Origin: Hydrogenophilus thermoluteolus
GTDB lineage: Bacteria; Pseudomonadota; Gammaproteobacteria; Burkholderiales; Rhodocyclaceae
Direction: 5' to 3'
Length of the DNA: 64,000 bases
NCBI RefSeq assembly: GCF_003574215.1
Contig: NZ_AP018558.1
Span: forward strand, 1,281,001-1,345,000
Position 1 is the stretch's first letter. Each line of letters begins with the position of its first letter. The translations under genes were made by a program, and so were the position numbers. Below are positions 1 to 8,814 of this stretch, in pieces. The notes under the pieces were generated by a model. The model was not told the origin of the DNA, did not search any database, and saw only the letters and a program-made list of their open reading frames with translations.

Positions 1-1150
1 CCTCTACGCGATTCTCGAGGTTTCCCGCGACGCTTCGGCGGCCGAAATCAAAAAAGCATACCGCAAGCTCGCAATGAAATACCACCCGGACCGCAACCCG
101 GGCGACAAGGCCGCGGAAGAGAAATTCAAGGAGATCCAACGCGCCTACGATATCCTCTCCGACGAAGCCAAACGTGCTGCGTACGATCGCTACGGCATGG
201 CGGGCGTCGACCCCAAGGCCGCCGCGGCCGCCGGTGCGGGCGCCCGCGGCTTCGACGATTTCGCGAGCTCCTTTGGCGATATTTTCGAAGATTTCTTTGG
301 CGGCGGCAGCACCCGTCGCAGCCGCACGCAAGTCTATCGCGGCGCCGATCTGCGCTTCCACCTCGAGATCACGCTCGAAGAGGCGGCTCACGGCGCCACC
401 AAGACGATCCGAGTACCCTCCTACGAAACCTGCAGTACCTGTGCTGGCAGCGGCGCCAAACCCGGAACCCAACCCCGCACCTGCCCGACCTGTGGCGGGA
501 TGGGCCAAGTGCGAATGCAACAGGGTTTCTTCTCCATTCAGCAAACCTGTCCCGACTGCCACGGCACCGGTACGATCATTGCCCACCCCTGTCCAGAGTG
601 CCGTGGCGCTGGGCGAATTCGCCAACACAAGACGTTGGAGGTCAAAATCCCAGCGGGTATCGACTCGGGAATGCGCTTACGGCAGAGCGGCTACGGCGAA
701 CCGGGGATCAATGGCGGACCGCCGGGCGACCTCTACGTGGAGATCCACGTCAAACCGCACCCGATCTTTCAACGAGATGGTGACGACCTGCATTGCGAAA
801 TGCCGATTTCGATCGTCACCGCGGCGCTGGGCGGTGAAATCGAAATTCCGACGCTCGACGGCGTCGCGCGCCTGAAAATCCCCCCGGAGACCCAAACCGG
901 CCAGGTTTTCCGGCTGCGCGGCAAAGGGATCAAGAACGTCCGCCACCACGGTTACGGGGATCTCTACTGCCATGTCGTAGTCGAAACTCCTGTGAATCTT
1001 ACCGACCGCCAGAAAGAACTCCTACGCGAATTCGAAGCGATTGGCCGCGAACACCACGAGCGGCAGCAACCGAAGAGCAAAAGCTGGCTCGACCGCGTGC
1101 GAGAATTCTTCTCGGCCGGCGACGACGACAACGGAGCGGACAAGGAATGA
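1..1150 (+). CDS. dnaJ: Chaperone protein DnaJ (5' end outside the window)
   Basis: Hsp40 co-chaperone that delivers unfolded proteins to DnaK and stimulates its ATPase in the cytoplasm. The reading frame is already open at base 2 and runs through J-domain helices (LYAILEVSRDAS, KKAYRKLAMKYHPDRN) with the HPD motif. A Gly/Phe-rich linker, four CxxCxGxG-type zinc-binding repeats (CSTCAGSG, CPTCGGMG, CPDCHGTG, CPECRGAG) and the C-terminal substrate-binding domain follow, so this is a full type I DnaJ. Only the first few residues are missing; dnaK and grpE would be expected just upstream. The stop overlaps the start of the following cyclophilin gene by 4 nt (ATGA), suggesting coupled translation. 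Confidence 0.97.
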   Translation, partial: LYAILEVSRDASAAEIKKAYRKLAMKYHPDRNPGDKAAEEKFKEIQRAYDILSDEAKRAAYDRYGMAGVDPKAAAAAGAGARGFDDFASSFGDIFEDFFGGGSTRRSRTQVYRGADLRFHLEITLEEAAHGATKTIRVPSYETCSTCAGSGAKPGTQPRTCPTCGGMGQVRMQQGFFSIQQTCPDCHGTGTIIAHPCPECRGAGRIRQHKTLEVKIPAGIDSGMRLRQSGYGEPGINGGPPGDLYVEIHVKPHPIFQRDGDDLHCEMPISIVTAALGGEIEIPTLDGVARLKIPPETQTGQVFRLRGKGIKNVRHHGYGDLYCHVVVETPVNLTDRQKELLREFEAIGREHHERQQPKSKSWLDRVREFFSAGDDDNGADKE

Positions 1151-1752
1151 ATCCGAACCACCGCAAAATTTTTCACCTAGGAATCGCGCTCATGAGTCTC
1201 CTTACCCCGATGGCTTCGCACTCGGCAGACCAGACAGAAGGCGCATCGCGCGCACCCCGCGTTGCGCTGCACACCAATCTGGGAACGATCACCGTCGAAC
1301 TCGACGCTGAGCGCGCACCCAAAACCGTCGCCAATTTTCTCGCGTATCTCGTGAAAGGACATTACGACGGCACCGTGTTTCATCGCGTCATCCCCGGCTT
1401 CATGATTCAAGGCGGCGGGTTCGATCGCGAGCTGCAGCTGCGCCCCACCAACACGCCCATTCCCAACGAAGCCGACAACGGACTCAAGAACGTCCGAGGA
1501 ACGATCGCGATGGCGCGGACGCAAGACCCCCACTCGGCGCGCGCGCAATTTTTCATCAACCTGGTCGACAATCCCCACCTGGATCACCGTGACCCGTCCC
1601 CGCAGGGATGGGGTTACGCCGTCTTTGGCCGTGTCGTCGCAGGGATGGAGGTTGTCGATGCGATCGCGAAAGTTCCCACGACCCGCGTCGGTCCGCTGCG
1701 GGACGTGCCGGTCGAACCGGTGGTAATCGAACGGGCCGAACGCGTCGAATGA
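1147..1752 (+). CDS. Secreted cyclophilin-type peptidyl-prolyl isomerase
   Basis: Cyclophilin (PpiA/PpiB family), catalysing cis-trans isomerisation of X-Pro bonds. The 201-residue product starts with a signal peptide (hydrophobic stretch IALMSLLTPMASHSA), so it should act in the periplasm like PpiA. The cyclophilin core follows: LHTNLGTITVEL, FHRVIPGFMIQGGG (catalytic Arg in FHRV) and ARAQFFINLVDN. The start overlaps the dnaJ stop (ATGA) and its own stop overlaps the lpxH start in the same way, so the three genes appear to be one transcript. The fold assignment is secure; the choice of ppiA rather than ppiB is not. Confidence 0.93.
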   Translation: MNPNHRKIFHLGIALMSLLTPMASHSADQTEGASRAPRVALHTNLGTITVELDAERAPKTVANFLAYLVKGHYDGTVFHRVIPGFMIQGGGFDRELQLRPTNTPIPNEADNGLKNVRGTIAMARTQDPHSARAQFFINLVDNPHLDHRDPSPQGWGYAVFGRVVAGMEVVDAIAKVPTTRVGPLRDVPVEPVVIERAERVE

Positions 1753-2507
1753 CCCCGCCGCAGTTATACTGCCGCCTGTGGTTGCACTTACCCGTCCTGT
1801 GGCTGGTCTCGGACCTGCATCTCGATCCCATCACGCCCAGCGCGCGGCAACAGCAGTTCGTTCGATGGTTGCAGCAACTCCCGCCTGAAGAGCCGATCGC
1901 AATCCTCGGGGACTTTTTCGATTATTGGATTGGTGACGACTGGGATCCCCCTGCGTTCGCTGACCTCTTCACCCAGCTTGCAGCGGTTGCTAAGCGGCGG
2001 CTCATCCTCTTTCAGACCGGGAACCGCGATTTCCTGGTGGGACGCGATTTGGCGAAACGGTTGGGCTTTCGCCGCCTCCCCGACCTGGTCGGCGTCGATA
2101 CCGGCACAGCACGTTATCTCCTTACCCATGGCGACGCGCTCTGCTGGGACGATGCGCCCTACCTGGCATGGCGCGCGCAAGCGCGCAACCCCGCGTGGCA
2201 ACGCGCGTTCTTGGCGCGCCCCTTGGCGGAACGGCTGGCATTTGCACAACAAGCGCGCCAGCAAAGCGCGATGCGCCACGACATTCCCGATGATCTGAGC
2301 GAAACCGCCGTTATGGCACTGTTCCAACGCTATCCCGGCACCCACCTCATCCACGGTCACACCCACATTCCCCGCGACGTGCCGTACCCCGACCCCGTAA
2401 CGGGTACCTTGCGCTATCGATGGGTGCTCGCCGAGTGGCGCGATCACCAACCCGCGCCGCTTGCGCGACTCGACCCAGCGGGTTTTCACCGCAGGGTGAG
2501 TGCCTGA
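1749..2507 (+). CDS. lpxH: UDP-2,3-diacylglucosamine diphosphatase LpxH
   Basis: Calcineurin-like metallophosphoesterase that hydrolyses UDP-2,3-diacylglucosamine to lipid X and UMP in lipid A synthesis, at the inner face of the cytoplasmic membrane. The metal-binding motifs appear in order: SDLHLD near the N-terminus, GDFFDYWIGDDW, GNRDF, LTHGDALC and HGHTHIP near the C-terminus. The 252-residue length fits LpxH. The frame is open further upstream, but the ATG at 1749 overlaps the cyclophilin stop as ATGA and begins just before the conserved core, so it is preferred. The last 22 nt overlap the 3' end of the convergent metZ gene. Confidence 0.95.
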   Translation: MTPPQLYCRLWLHLPVLWLVSDLHLDPITPSARQQQFVRWLQQLPPEEPIAILGDFFDYWIGDDWDPPAFADLFTQLAAVAKRRLILFQTGNRDFLVGRDLAKRLGFRRLPDLVGVDTGTARYLLTHGDALCWDDAPYLAWRAQARNPAWQRAFLARPLAERLAFAQQARQQSAMRHDIPDDLSETAVMALFQRYPGTHLIHGHTHIPRDVPYPDPVTGTLRYRWVLAEWRDHQPAPLARLDPAGFHRRVSA

Positions 2508-3652
2508 TCGAGATCGGCGATCAGATCTTCGGGATCTTCCAACCCGACCGACAAACGGATCAATCCTTCCCGTACCCCCATCGCCGCGCGGACCTCTGGC
2601 GCCAGACGTCCGTGGGTCGTGGACGCCGGATGGGTGATGGTGCTTTTGGCGTCCCCCAGATTCGCCGTGATCGAAAAGAGGCGGACACGGTCGATCACCT
2701 GCCAAGCGGCTTGCCGCTCGCCAGCGACCTCGAACGCGACGATTCCACCAAATCCACGCTGTTGCCGCTTGGCCAACGCGTGTTGCGGATGACTGGGGAG
2801 CCCGGGAAAATAGACGCGCGTCACGTTCGGATGCCCAGCCAGAAATTCCGCAACCGCTTGGGCATGTGCACAGTGCGCTTGCATCCGAAGTGGCAGCGTC
2901 TCCAGCCCCTTCAACAGCACCCATGCGTTAAACGGCGAAAGCGAAGGCCCGGCTGTGCGGAGGAACCGCACCACCTCGTCGACCAGCACCTGCGCCCCGA
3001 CGACCGCTCCACCCAAGACGCGCCCTTGCCCGTCGAGATACTTGGTTGCCGAATGGACGACAAGGTCAGCACCGAACGCAAGCGGCTGTTGCAAGATGGG
3101 GGTACAGAAGCAGTTATCCACGACGAAAAGGGCCCCGACCTCATGTGCCACCTCGGCGACGAGCGCGAGATCGATCAGCTCGGTCAACGGGTTGGTTGGA
3201 CTTTCGCAATAGACCAGACGTGGTCGAACCCGACGAATCGCCGTCGCTGCGGCGTCTGAGTCGCTCAATTCGACCCATTCGGTCGTCACCCCAAACCGCG
3301 TGAGAATCGTGGCGAAAAGCTGCTGCGTTGCACCAAAAAGACCGCGCCCCGCGACGATCCGATCCCCGGCTTGGCAAAACGTCATCACCACCGCAAGGAT
3401 CGCCGCCATCCCACTGGCCGTCGCGACGCACCGTTCCCCTCCTTCGAGCGCCGCAAGGCGGGATTCGAACATCGCCACCGTGGGATTGGCGTAACGGGAA
3501 TAGACGAATCCTTCCTCATCCCCAGCAAAGCGTGCCGCCGCTTGCGCAGCCGATTCGAAAACGAAGCTCGAAGTCAGATAGAGCGCTTCGGCGTGTTCTT
3601 GAAAGTGACTGCGCGTCTGCCCGGCGCGAACGGCAAGGGTTTTCGCTTTCAC
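2486..3652 (-). CDS. metZ: O-succinylhomoserine sulfhydrylase MetZ
   Basis: PLP-dependent Cys/Met metabolism enzyme that makes homocysteine from an activated homoserine ester and sulfide. The 388 residues include SRYANPTVAMFE and ASGMAAILAV, the PLP-lysine motif SATKYLDGQGRVLGG, and the C-terminal SVGLEDPEDLIADL typical of the gamma-family. The N-terminus (KTLAVRAGQTRS) matches MetZ of beta- and gammaproteobacteria better than MetB. Translation probably starts at GTG 3652, which overlaps the purF stop (GTGA). It is the last gene of the long leuC-metZ operon. Succinyl- versus acetylhomoserine specificity cannot be settled from sequence alone. Confidence 0.93.
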   Translation of the reverse strand: MKAKTLAVRAGQTRSHFQEHAEALYLTSSFVFESAAQAAARFAGDEEGFVYSRYANPTVAMFESRLAALEGGERCVATASGMAAILAVVMTFCQAGDRIVAGRGLFGATQQLFATILTRFGVTTEWVELSDSDAAATAIRRVRPRLVYCESPTNPLTELIDLALVAEVAHEVGALFVVDNCFCTPILQQPLAFGADLVVHSATKYLDGQGRVLGGAVVGAQVLVDEVVRFLRTAGPSLSPFNAWVLLKGLETLPLRMQAHCAHAQAVAEFLAGHPNVTRVYFPGLPSHPQHALAKRQQRGFGGIVAFEVAGERQAAWQVIDRVRLFSITANLGDAKSTITHPASTTHGRLAPEVRAAMGVREGLIRLSVGLEDPEDLIADLDQALTLR

Positions 3653-5181
3653 GCGTCGCGCTCCTCGTCCCCACTGGCCAAGGTCAGATCGAGTTGGTTG
3701 TGCCCGCGCACAGGTTTGCGCTCACCACGGGTACGGCGTTCCTCGATTCCGTCGAGGTAATCTTGCGAGACGTCGCCGGTAATGTAGCAGCCATCGAAAC
3801 AGGAGGCTTCGAAGTGGCTGATCTCCGGGTTGATCTCGCGAATGCACGCTTTGAGGTCGTCAAGGCTTTGATAAAGGATGCGGTCGGCACCAATCTCGGC
3901 GCAGATCTCCGCCTCATTCCGATACGCTGCGATCAGCTCGGCGCGCGTCGGCATGTCGATTCCATAGACATTGGCGTAGCGCACGGGCGGCGCGGCAGAG
4001 GCGAGGATCACGCGCTTTGCGCCCGCATCCCGCGCCATCTGGACGATTTCGCGCGACGTGGTGCCCCGCACGATCGAATCGTCGACAATGAGCACGTTTT
4101 TTCCGGCGAATTCCTGTTCGATCACGTTGAGCTTTTGTCGCACCGATTTTTTCCGTACCGCTTGCCCCGGCATGATGAAGGTGCGCCCGATGTAGCGATT
4201 CTTCACGAACCCTTCGCGGTAGGCTACCCCCAAGCGCTGCGCCATCTCCATCGCCGCGGGCCGCGAAGAGTCGGGAACCGGCACGACGACATCGACCCTT
4301 TCCTGCGGCATCAACGCGCGAAAACGCTCGGCCAGTTTCGCGCCCATCTTCACCCGCGCGTCATAGACCGAAACCCCGTCGATGAAGGAATCAGGCCGCG
4401 CCAAATAGACGAATTCGAAGAGACAGCTCGCCAGGATCGGCCGATCGGCACACTGCTCCGCGCGCATCCCCTGTTCGGCCGAAAAGAGGATCGCTTCACC
4501 CGGCGCGACGTCGCGCACGCGTTCGAACCCCAAGACATCGAGCGCAACCGATTCGGAAGCGACCATCCATTCGGTTCCGTTGGCACTTTCGCGTTTGCCA
4601 AAGACGAGCGGGCGAATGCCAAACGGATCCCGAAAAGCCAAAAGGCCATAACCGGCGATCATCGCGACCACTGCGTACGCGCCGCGGCAGCGACGGTGCA
4701 CCCCGCGCACCGCGTCGAACACGGCGCGGTCGGTCAATTCCAACCCCGAAACCGAACGGTGCAATTCGTGTGCCAACACGTTGAGGATCACTTCGGAATC
4801 GGAATTGGTATTGATGTGTCGCCGATCGGTGCGAAAGAGCTCCGCTTTCAGGGTTTCGGTATTGGTAAGGTTGCCGTTGTGGGCGAGCAAAATCCCGAAA
4901 GGGGAATTGACGTAGAAGGGTTGCGCTTCCGAGACGTCGCACGGATCCCCCGCGGTGGGATAGCGCACATGGCCGATCCCCCAATTGCCGATCAAGTTGC
5001 GCATATTGCGCGTACGAAAGACGTCGCGCACCAACCCAGGCCCTTTGTGGAGATAGAAACGCCCGTCGGCACCGGTAGCGATGCCCGCCGCATCTTGGCC
5101 ACGATGTTGCAAGACGAGCAACCCGTCATAGAGCAATTGATTGACCGGTTCCTGCGCAACGACCCCAATGACTCCGCACAT
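3649..5181 (-). CDS. purF: Amidophosphoribosyltransferase PurF
   Basis: First committed step of purine synthesis, turning PRPP and glutamine into 5-phosphoribosylamine. The protein starts MCGVIGVV, so removal of Met exposes the catalytic Cys of the Ntn-type glutaminase domain. The glutaminase half carries GHVRYPTAG and HNGNLTN. The phosphoribosyltransferase half carries the PRPP loop VLIVDDSIVRGTTS. At 510 residues it is the size of E. coli PurF. It follows cvpA by 1 nt, the classical cvpA-purF pairing, and its stop overlaps metZ. Confidence 0.97.
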   Translation of the reverse strand: MCGVIGVVAQEPVNQLLYDGLLVLQHRGQDAAGIATGADGRFYLHKGPGLVRDVFRTRNMRNLIGNWGIGHVRYPTAGDPCDVSEAQPFYVNSPFGILLAHNGNLTNTETLKAELFRTDRRHINTNSDSEVILNVLAHELHRSVSGLELTDRAVFDAVRGVHRRCRGAYAVVAMIAGYGLLAFRDPFGIRPLVFGKRESANGTEWMVASESVALDVLGFERVRDVAPGEAILFSAEQGMRAEQCADRPILASCLFEFVYLARPDSFIDGVSVYDARVKMGAKLAERFRALMPQERVDVVVPVPDSSRPAAMEMAQRLGVAYREGFVKNRYIGRTFIMPGQAVRKKSVRQKLNVIEQEFAGKNVLIVDDSIVRGTTSREIVQMARDAGAKRVILASAAPPVRYANVYGIDMPTRAELIAAYRNEAEICAEIGADRILYQSLDDLKACIREINPEISHFEASCFDGCYITGDVSQDYLDGIEERRTRGERKPVRGHNQLDLTLASGDEERDA

Positions 5182-5182
5182 T

Positions 5183-5683
5183 TCAAGACCCCTTTTGCAC
5201 CACGCGTTGTGTCACCGTATCCGGCAAGAGAAGGAGCGCTTCCGCCAACCCGGCTTCTACCCACGGGCGCGTCTTCGCAGCTTGCCACCATTGGGTCTTT
5301 TCCGCGCCCAACCACAACAGTACTTGCGCGACGAAAACCACGACCACCACGCCGCGCGCCAAACCGAACCATGCGCCCAAAAAGCGGTCGAAAGCGGCCA
5401 AACCCGTCACTTTCAACACCTCGCCTAAGAGCGCGCGCAATATGGCGCTCAGTAAGAAAACCGCAAGGGCAAGGATCACCGCACCACCCAACCAGCGCAA
5501 GCGGGGATCGGAAAAGACCGTGGCCAGCACCCGCTCACCAAGCGCTTCTCCCCAAAACCATCCCGCAGCGATCGCGATCCCCCACGCGGCAAGCGACAGC
5601 AACTCGGCAACGATTCCACGCCAGATCCCCGCAACCACCGAGAGCGCAATCACCGCAACGACAGCAAGATCGAACGGATTCAT
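5183..5683 (-). CDS. cvpA: CvpA family inner-membrane protein
   Basis: Colicin V production family protein, named for an E. coli gene required for colicin V export; its molecular role is still unclear. The 166 residues have about four hydrophobic segments (LAVVAVIALSVVAGIWRGIV, LLSLAAWGIAIAAGWFWGEA, a central ILALAVFLLSAILRALL, and GVVVVVFVAQVLLWL) with the family motif GAWFGLARG. The ATG at 5683 overlaps the stop of the SPOR gene as ATGA and is preferred to upstream codons in the same frame, which would add a basic non-conserved tail. It lies directly before purF, as in many proteobacteria. Confidence 0.9.
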   Translation of the reverse strand: MNPFDLAVVAVIALSVVAGIWRGIVAELLSLAAWGIAIAAGWFWGEALGERVLATVFSDPRLRWLGGAVILALAVFLLSAILRALLGEVLKVTGLAAFDRFLGAWFGLARGVVVVVFVAQVLLWLGAEKTQWWQAAKTRPWVEAGLAEALLLLPDTVTQRVVQKGS

Positions 5684-6558
5684 TGCGCGATCCTCTGCGC
5701 CCCGACGCGCGGTTTGCCGCCGACGAGCGCCGCGATTTTGCCCGTTACCGCTTCCGCGTCCGCTTCGGTGACAAAAGGGGCGACCCGAATGCGATACCAC
5801 CCCCCCTGCGCAGACATGAGATATGCAGGATAACCGGCACGTCGAAGCTGTTCGACCGCTCTGATCGCCTGCGCTTCGTCTTTGAACGCACCCGCCTGAA
5901 CGTACCAGAACTGGGTAAGGGGCTGCTGCGGCGACGCCAACCCACGCAGCGCGGCCTGCGCCTTAGCGGTATCGCTGAGTTTTGCTTCGGACCAGATCGG
6001 TACGTTCTTTTTGTCTTGAGTGGGCTTCGGGGTTGCGGATGGTGCGCTGGCTTCCGTTCGTTCGTGAGGGGCCTTCTGCCCGTTCTGGCTGGGCCGATCG
6101 TGAGCGGCATTTTGCGCGTTCTCCGCCCCACTTTGCTGGGACGAGTGCCCCTCCTCTGGCGTTTTGGCGTTGCTACCGGCAGACGACTCGGCAGGTTCTG
6201 CAGCACCCGAGGAGGGTTCCGCAGCCGAACGCGGCACCGCACCCGCTGGCATCTCCCCTGTGGCGGAAGCGGCGGACTCAGATAGCGCCGCGGTATTCGC
6301 ATCCGACTCCGAATGCGCAGCGGTTTCCGCCCCAGAACGAAGCGTGATCACCTCTTGCTTTTCCGTGATGAGCCGAACCGTTGGTGCAGGAAGCGATGCG
6401 GGGGGTTCCGAATCCATCACGAACGGAAGGATGAGCAAACTCAGAAGAAAGAGCGCGAGCGTTCCGAAGAAGCGGCGCCGCGCCCGTAAGAGTGCCTCAC
6501 TGGGTGACGAAGCCACCGGATCGGTCACGGATTCGTGGTGCGCACGTTGTCGCGCCAT
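5680..6558 (-). CDS. SPOR-domain inner-membrane protein (DedD-like)
   Basis: Probable divisome-associated peptidoglycan-binding protein. A short cytoplasmic N-terminus is followed by one membrane segment (residues about 29-47, FFGTLALFLLSLLILPFVM). A long Ala/Glu/Ser-rich periplasmic linker leads to a C-terminal SPOR domain (QFWYVQAGAFKDEAQAIRAV, GGWYRIRVAPF), which binds denuded glycan strands at the septum. The order folC-SPOR-cvpA-purF matches folC-dedD-cvpA-purF in other proteobacteria. The ATG at 6558 lies 34 nt inside the end of folC. Confidence 0.88.
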   Translation of the reverse strand: MARQRAHHESVTDPVASSPSEALLRARRRFFGTLALFLLSLLILPFVMDSEPPASLPAPTVRLITEKQEVITLRSGAETAAHSESDANTAALSESAASATGEMPAGAVPRSAAEPSSGAAEPAESSAGSNAKTPEEGHSSQQSGAENAQNAAHDRPSQNGQKAPHERTEASAPSATPKPTQDKKNVPIWSEAKLSDTAKAQAALRGLASPQQPLTQFWYVQAGAFKDEAQAIRAVEQLRRAGYPAYLMSAQGGWYRIRVAPFVTEADAEAVTGKIAALVGGKPRVGAQRIAQ

Positions 6559-7859
6559 GCCAAGGCCTGTCCGACGATCGAAAAGGAGCCGAAAACAACA
6601 ATTTTATCATCCGGCCCAGCTTCCTTCACCGCTTGCGCGAGCGCCGCCTCGACATCTTTCGCAACCGTGACGGCACGCGCCCCTGCCGCGGTAACGACCG
6701 GTTCCAGCGCCGCTGCATCCTGTCCGCGTTCTCCAGGGGTCGGCACCAGCCACCAGCGGTCGATCAAGGCAACGAGCGGTGCAACGAGCGCCTCGACCGG
6801 TTTGTCACGGTAGCAGCCGAAGATCGCGTACGTAGGCGTGGGCAAGCGGAGCGCGCGGAGGTTCTTCGCGAGCGCCGCAGTGGCCTGCGGATTGTGCGCA
6901 ACGTCGAGGATCAAGAGGGGGCGTCCCGGCAACAGTTGAAAACGACCCGGCAGCGTCGCTGTGAGCAGCCCCTCTCGTACCGCTTGTTGGGGCACCGGCA
7001 ACCGATCACGTAACAGCGAAACCGCCATCAACGCAGCCGACGCGTTGTGCCACTGCCCCTCGCCACGCAATGCGGGCGCGGGCAGACCCGCACGCTGCCC
7101 TGCTGCGGTCGACCACCACCGCCATTGGGATTCCTGCGGTTCGAACCCGAACTCGGCCCCGATGCGAAAAAGAGGCGCAGCCAGGGCATGTGCCGTATTG
7201 AGAAGACTTTGCGGGGGGTTGGGATCGGCGACGATCGCGGGACGTCCGGTGCGGAAGATCCCCGCTTTCTCGCGCCCGATCGCTTCACGGTCCGGCCCCA
7301 GCCACGCCTGGTGGTCGAGATCGACGGTCGTGACGATCGCAACGTCGGGATCGATCAGGTTTACGGCGTCGAGCCGTCCGCCCATCCCCACTTCCAAAAT
7401 GACGAGATCGAGTGATGTCTGGGCAAAATGCCACAACGCTGCAAGGGTCACGAATTCGAAATAGGTCAGGGCGACGGTGTCACGCGCCGTTTCCACCGCG
7501 GTAAACGCCGCGATGAGCGCTGCGTCCTCGATCGGTACTCCGCCGACCCGAATCCGTTCGTGGAAACGCACGAGATGCGGAGAGGTATAGCAACCGACGC
7601 GGTAGCCAGCGGCGCGATAAATTGCCTCCAGGTAGGCGCAGGTCGAGCCCTTGCCGTTGGTACCGGCAACGGTGATCACCGGATGAGGAAACGGGCGATC
7701 GCCCCACAACCGCTGCCAAACCGCCCGAACGCGCTCCAATCCCAGCACGATGCGCGCTTCACTGCCGCGCGCCTCGATCCGCGCCAACCACGCGTCGACG
7801 CTCTGAGGCAACGCGTGCTCAGACGGTGGCGAAAGGGGCGTTGTGGAAAGAGGAGTCAT
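6525..7859 (-). CDS. folC: Bifunctional folylpolyglutamate/dihydrofolate synthase FolC
   Basis: Mur-ligase family enzyme that adds L-Glu to dihydropteroate and then to folates, using ATP. The P-loop GTNGKGSTCAYLEAI, the substrate loop TSPHLVRFHERIRV, VILEVGMGGRLDAVN and the C-terminal LDVAHNPQATAALAKNL (DxAHN) motifs are all present in 444 residues. The ATG at 7859 gives MTPLSTTPLS; codons upstream encode a basic tail not expected in FolC. It is separated from accD by 19 nt and its end overlaps the SPOR gene. The accD-folC-dedD-cvpA-purF order is conserved in proteobacteria. Confidence 0.96.
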   Translation of the reverse strand: MTPLSTTPLSPPSEHALPQSVDAWLARIEARGSEARIVLGLERVRAVWQRLWGDRPFPHPVITVAGTNGKGSTCAYLEAIYRAAGYRVGCYTSPHLVRFHERIRVGGVPIEDAALIAAFTAVETARDTVALTYFEFVTLAALWHFAQTSLDLVILEVGMGGRLDAVNLIDPDVAIVTTVDLDHQAWLGPDREAIGREKAGIFRTGRPAIVADPNPPQSLLNTAHALAAPLFRIGAEFGFEPQESQWRWWSTAAGQRAGLPAPALRGEGQWHNASAALMAVSLLRDRLPVPQQAVREGLLTATLPGRFQLLPGRPLLILDVAHNPQATAALAKNLRALRLPTPTYAIFGCYRDKPVEALVAPLVALIDRWWLVPTPGERGQDAAALEPVVTAAGARAVTVAKDVEAALAQAVKEAGPDDKIVVFGSFSIVGQALAWRDNVRTTNP

Positions 7860-7878
7860 GGGTGAAAAAAACGGGCCA

Positions 7879-8814
7879 TCACGCCTGTCCGTGCGCGGGA
7901 TCGGACAGCGCTTCTGCCTCAGGCGTTGCTGTCTCCTCACTGGAGTTGGGTTGGGGTTGGGCCATCAACACCCCCAGTGCCCGTGCAACCCACGATTTGA
8001 GTTCGCGCCGATCGACCACGGCATCGATCGCACCTTTCTCCAGCAAGAATTCGGCGCGTTGGAATCCCTCGGGTAAGGTTTGACGCACGGTCTGCTGGAT
8101 CACCCGTGGCCCGGCAAAACCGATCAACGCCCCCGGTTCGGCGACGACCAGATCGCCCATGAACGCGAAACTGGCAGAAACACCGCCCATCGTCGGATCG
8201 GTGAGGATCGAGAGATAAGGCAAGCGAGCGTCTGCCAGTTGCGCCAGTGCCGCGTTGGTCTTTGCCATCTGCATCAGGGAGAGAAGCCCCTCCTGCATGC
8301 GAGCGCCCCCGCTTGCCGCAATCGAAATGAATGCGGCGCGGCGCTCGACTGCGGCACGCACCCCACGAACGAAGCGCTCGCCCACCACCGAGCCCATCGA
8401 TCCGCCCATGAACTCGAATTCGAACGCCGCGGCGACGACGGGGATTTGCGCCACGGTGCCCGCAACCACCACCAATGCGTCGTGCTCACCGGTGGCGCGC
8501 TGCGCCTCTTTGAGGCGCTCAGTATAGCGCTTGCTGTCCTTGAAGCGCAGCGGATCGACTGGCCGGATTTCGTCACCGATCGGTTCACGCCCTTCCGGGT
8601 CGAGTAGCGCGTCGAGTCGCGCGCGCGCGCCCAAACGGTGGTGGTGGCCACACTGGGGACAGACGCGCAGATTGGCTTCGAGGTCGGCGGAATAGAGTAC
8701 CGCTTCGCACCCCTGGCATTTGGTCCACAACCCTTCGGGTACGCTTTTGCGCACCCCACTCGTGACCCGCCGAATACCCGGCGGAATGATCTTGTCCAAC
8801 CAGTTCATCGTCAT
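7879..8814 (-). CDS. accD: Acetyl-CoA carboxylase carboxyltransferase subunit beta
   Basis: Zinc-containing beta subunit that with AccA transfers CO2 from biotin carboxyl carrier protein to acetyl-CoA, giving malonyl-CoA. The N-terminal zinc ribbon CQGCEAVLYS...CPQCGHHH (two CxxC pairs) and the crotonase-like carboxyltransferase fold (ISIAASGGARMQEGLLSLMQM, DPTMGGVSASFAFMGD) are clear. The 311 residues match the family. The start overlaps the trpA stop (ATGA); a second ATG two codons later, giving MNWLDKIIPP, is equally possible. The acidic C-terminal tail is variable. Confidence 0.97.
   Translation of the reverse strand: MTMNWLDKIIPPGIRRVTSGVRKSVPEGLWTKCQGCEAVLYSADLEANLRVCPQCGHHHRLGARARLDALLDPEGREPIGDEIRPVDPLRFKDSKRYTERLKEAQRATGEHDALVVVAGTVAQIPVVAAAFEFEFMGGSMGSVVGERFVRGVRAAVERRAAFISIAASGGARMQEGLLSLMQMAKTNAALAQLADARLPYLSILTDPTMGGVSASFAFMGDLVVAEPGALIGFAGPRVIQQTVRQTLPEGFQRAEFLLEKGAIDAVVDRRELKSWVARALGVLMAQPQPNSSEETATPEAEALSDPAHGQA

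Noticed and set aside
1788..2924. Minus-strand 378-codon frame opposite lpxH
   Set aside because: Covers lpxH antisense and crosses into metZ out of frame; no family features.
3328..6285. Plus-strand open frame of 985 codons across metZ, purF, cvpA and the SPOR gene
   Set aside because: It is antisense to four well-identified genes; the Arg/Pro/His-rich translation shows no domain and is a product of the high-GC codon bias.
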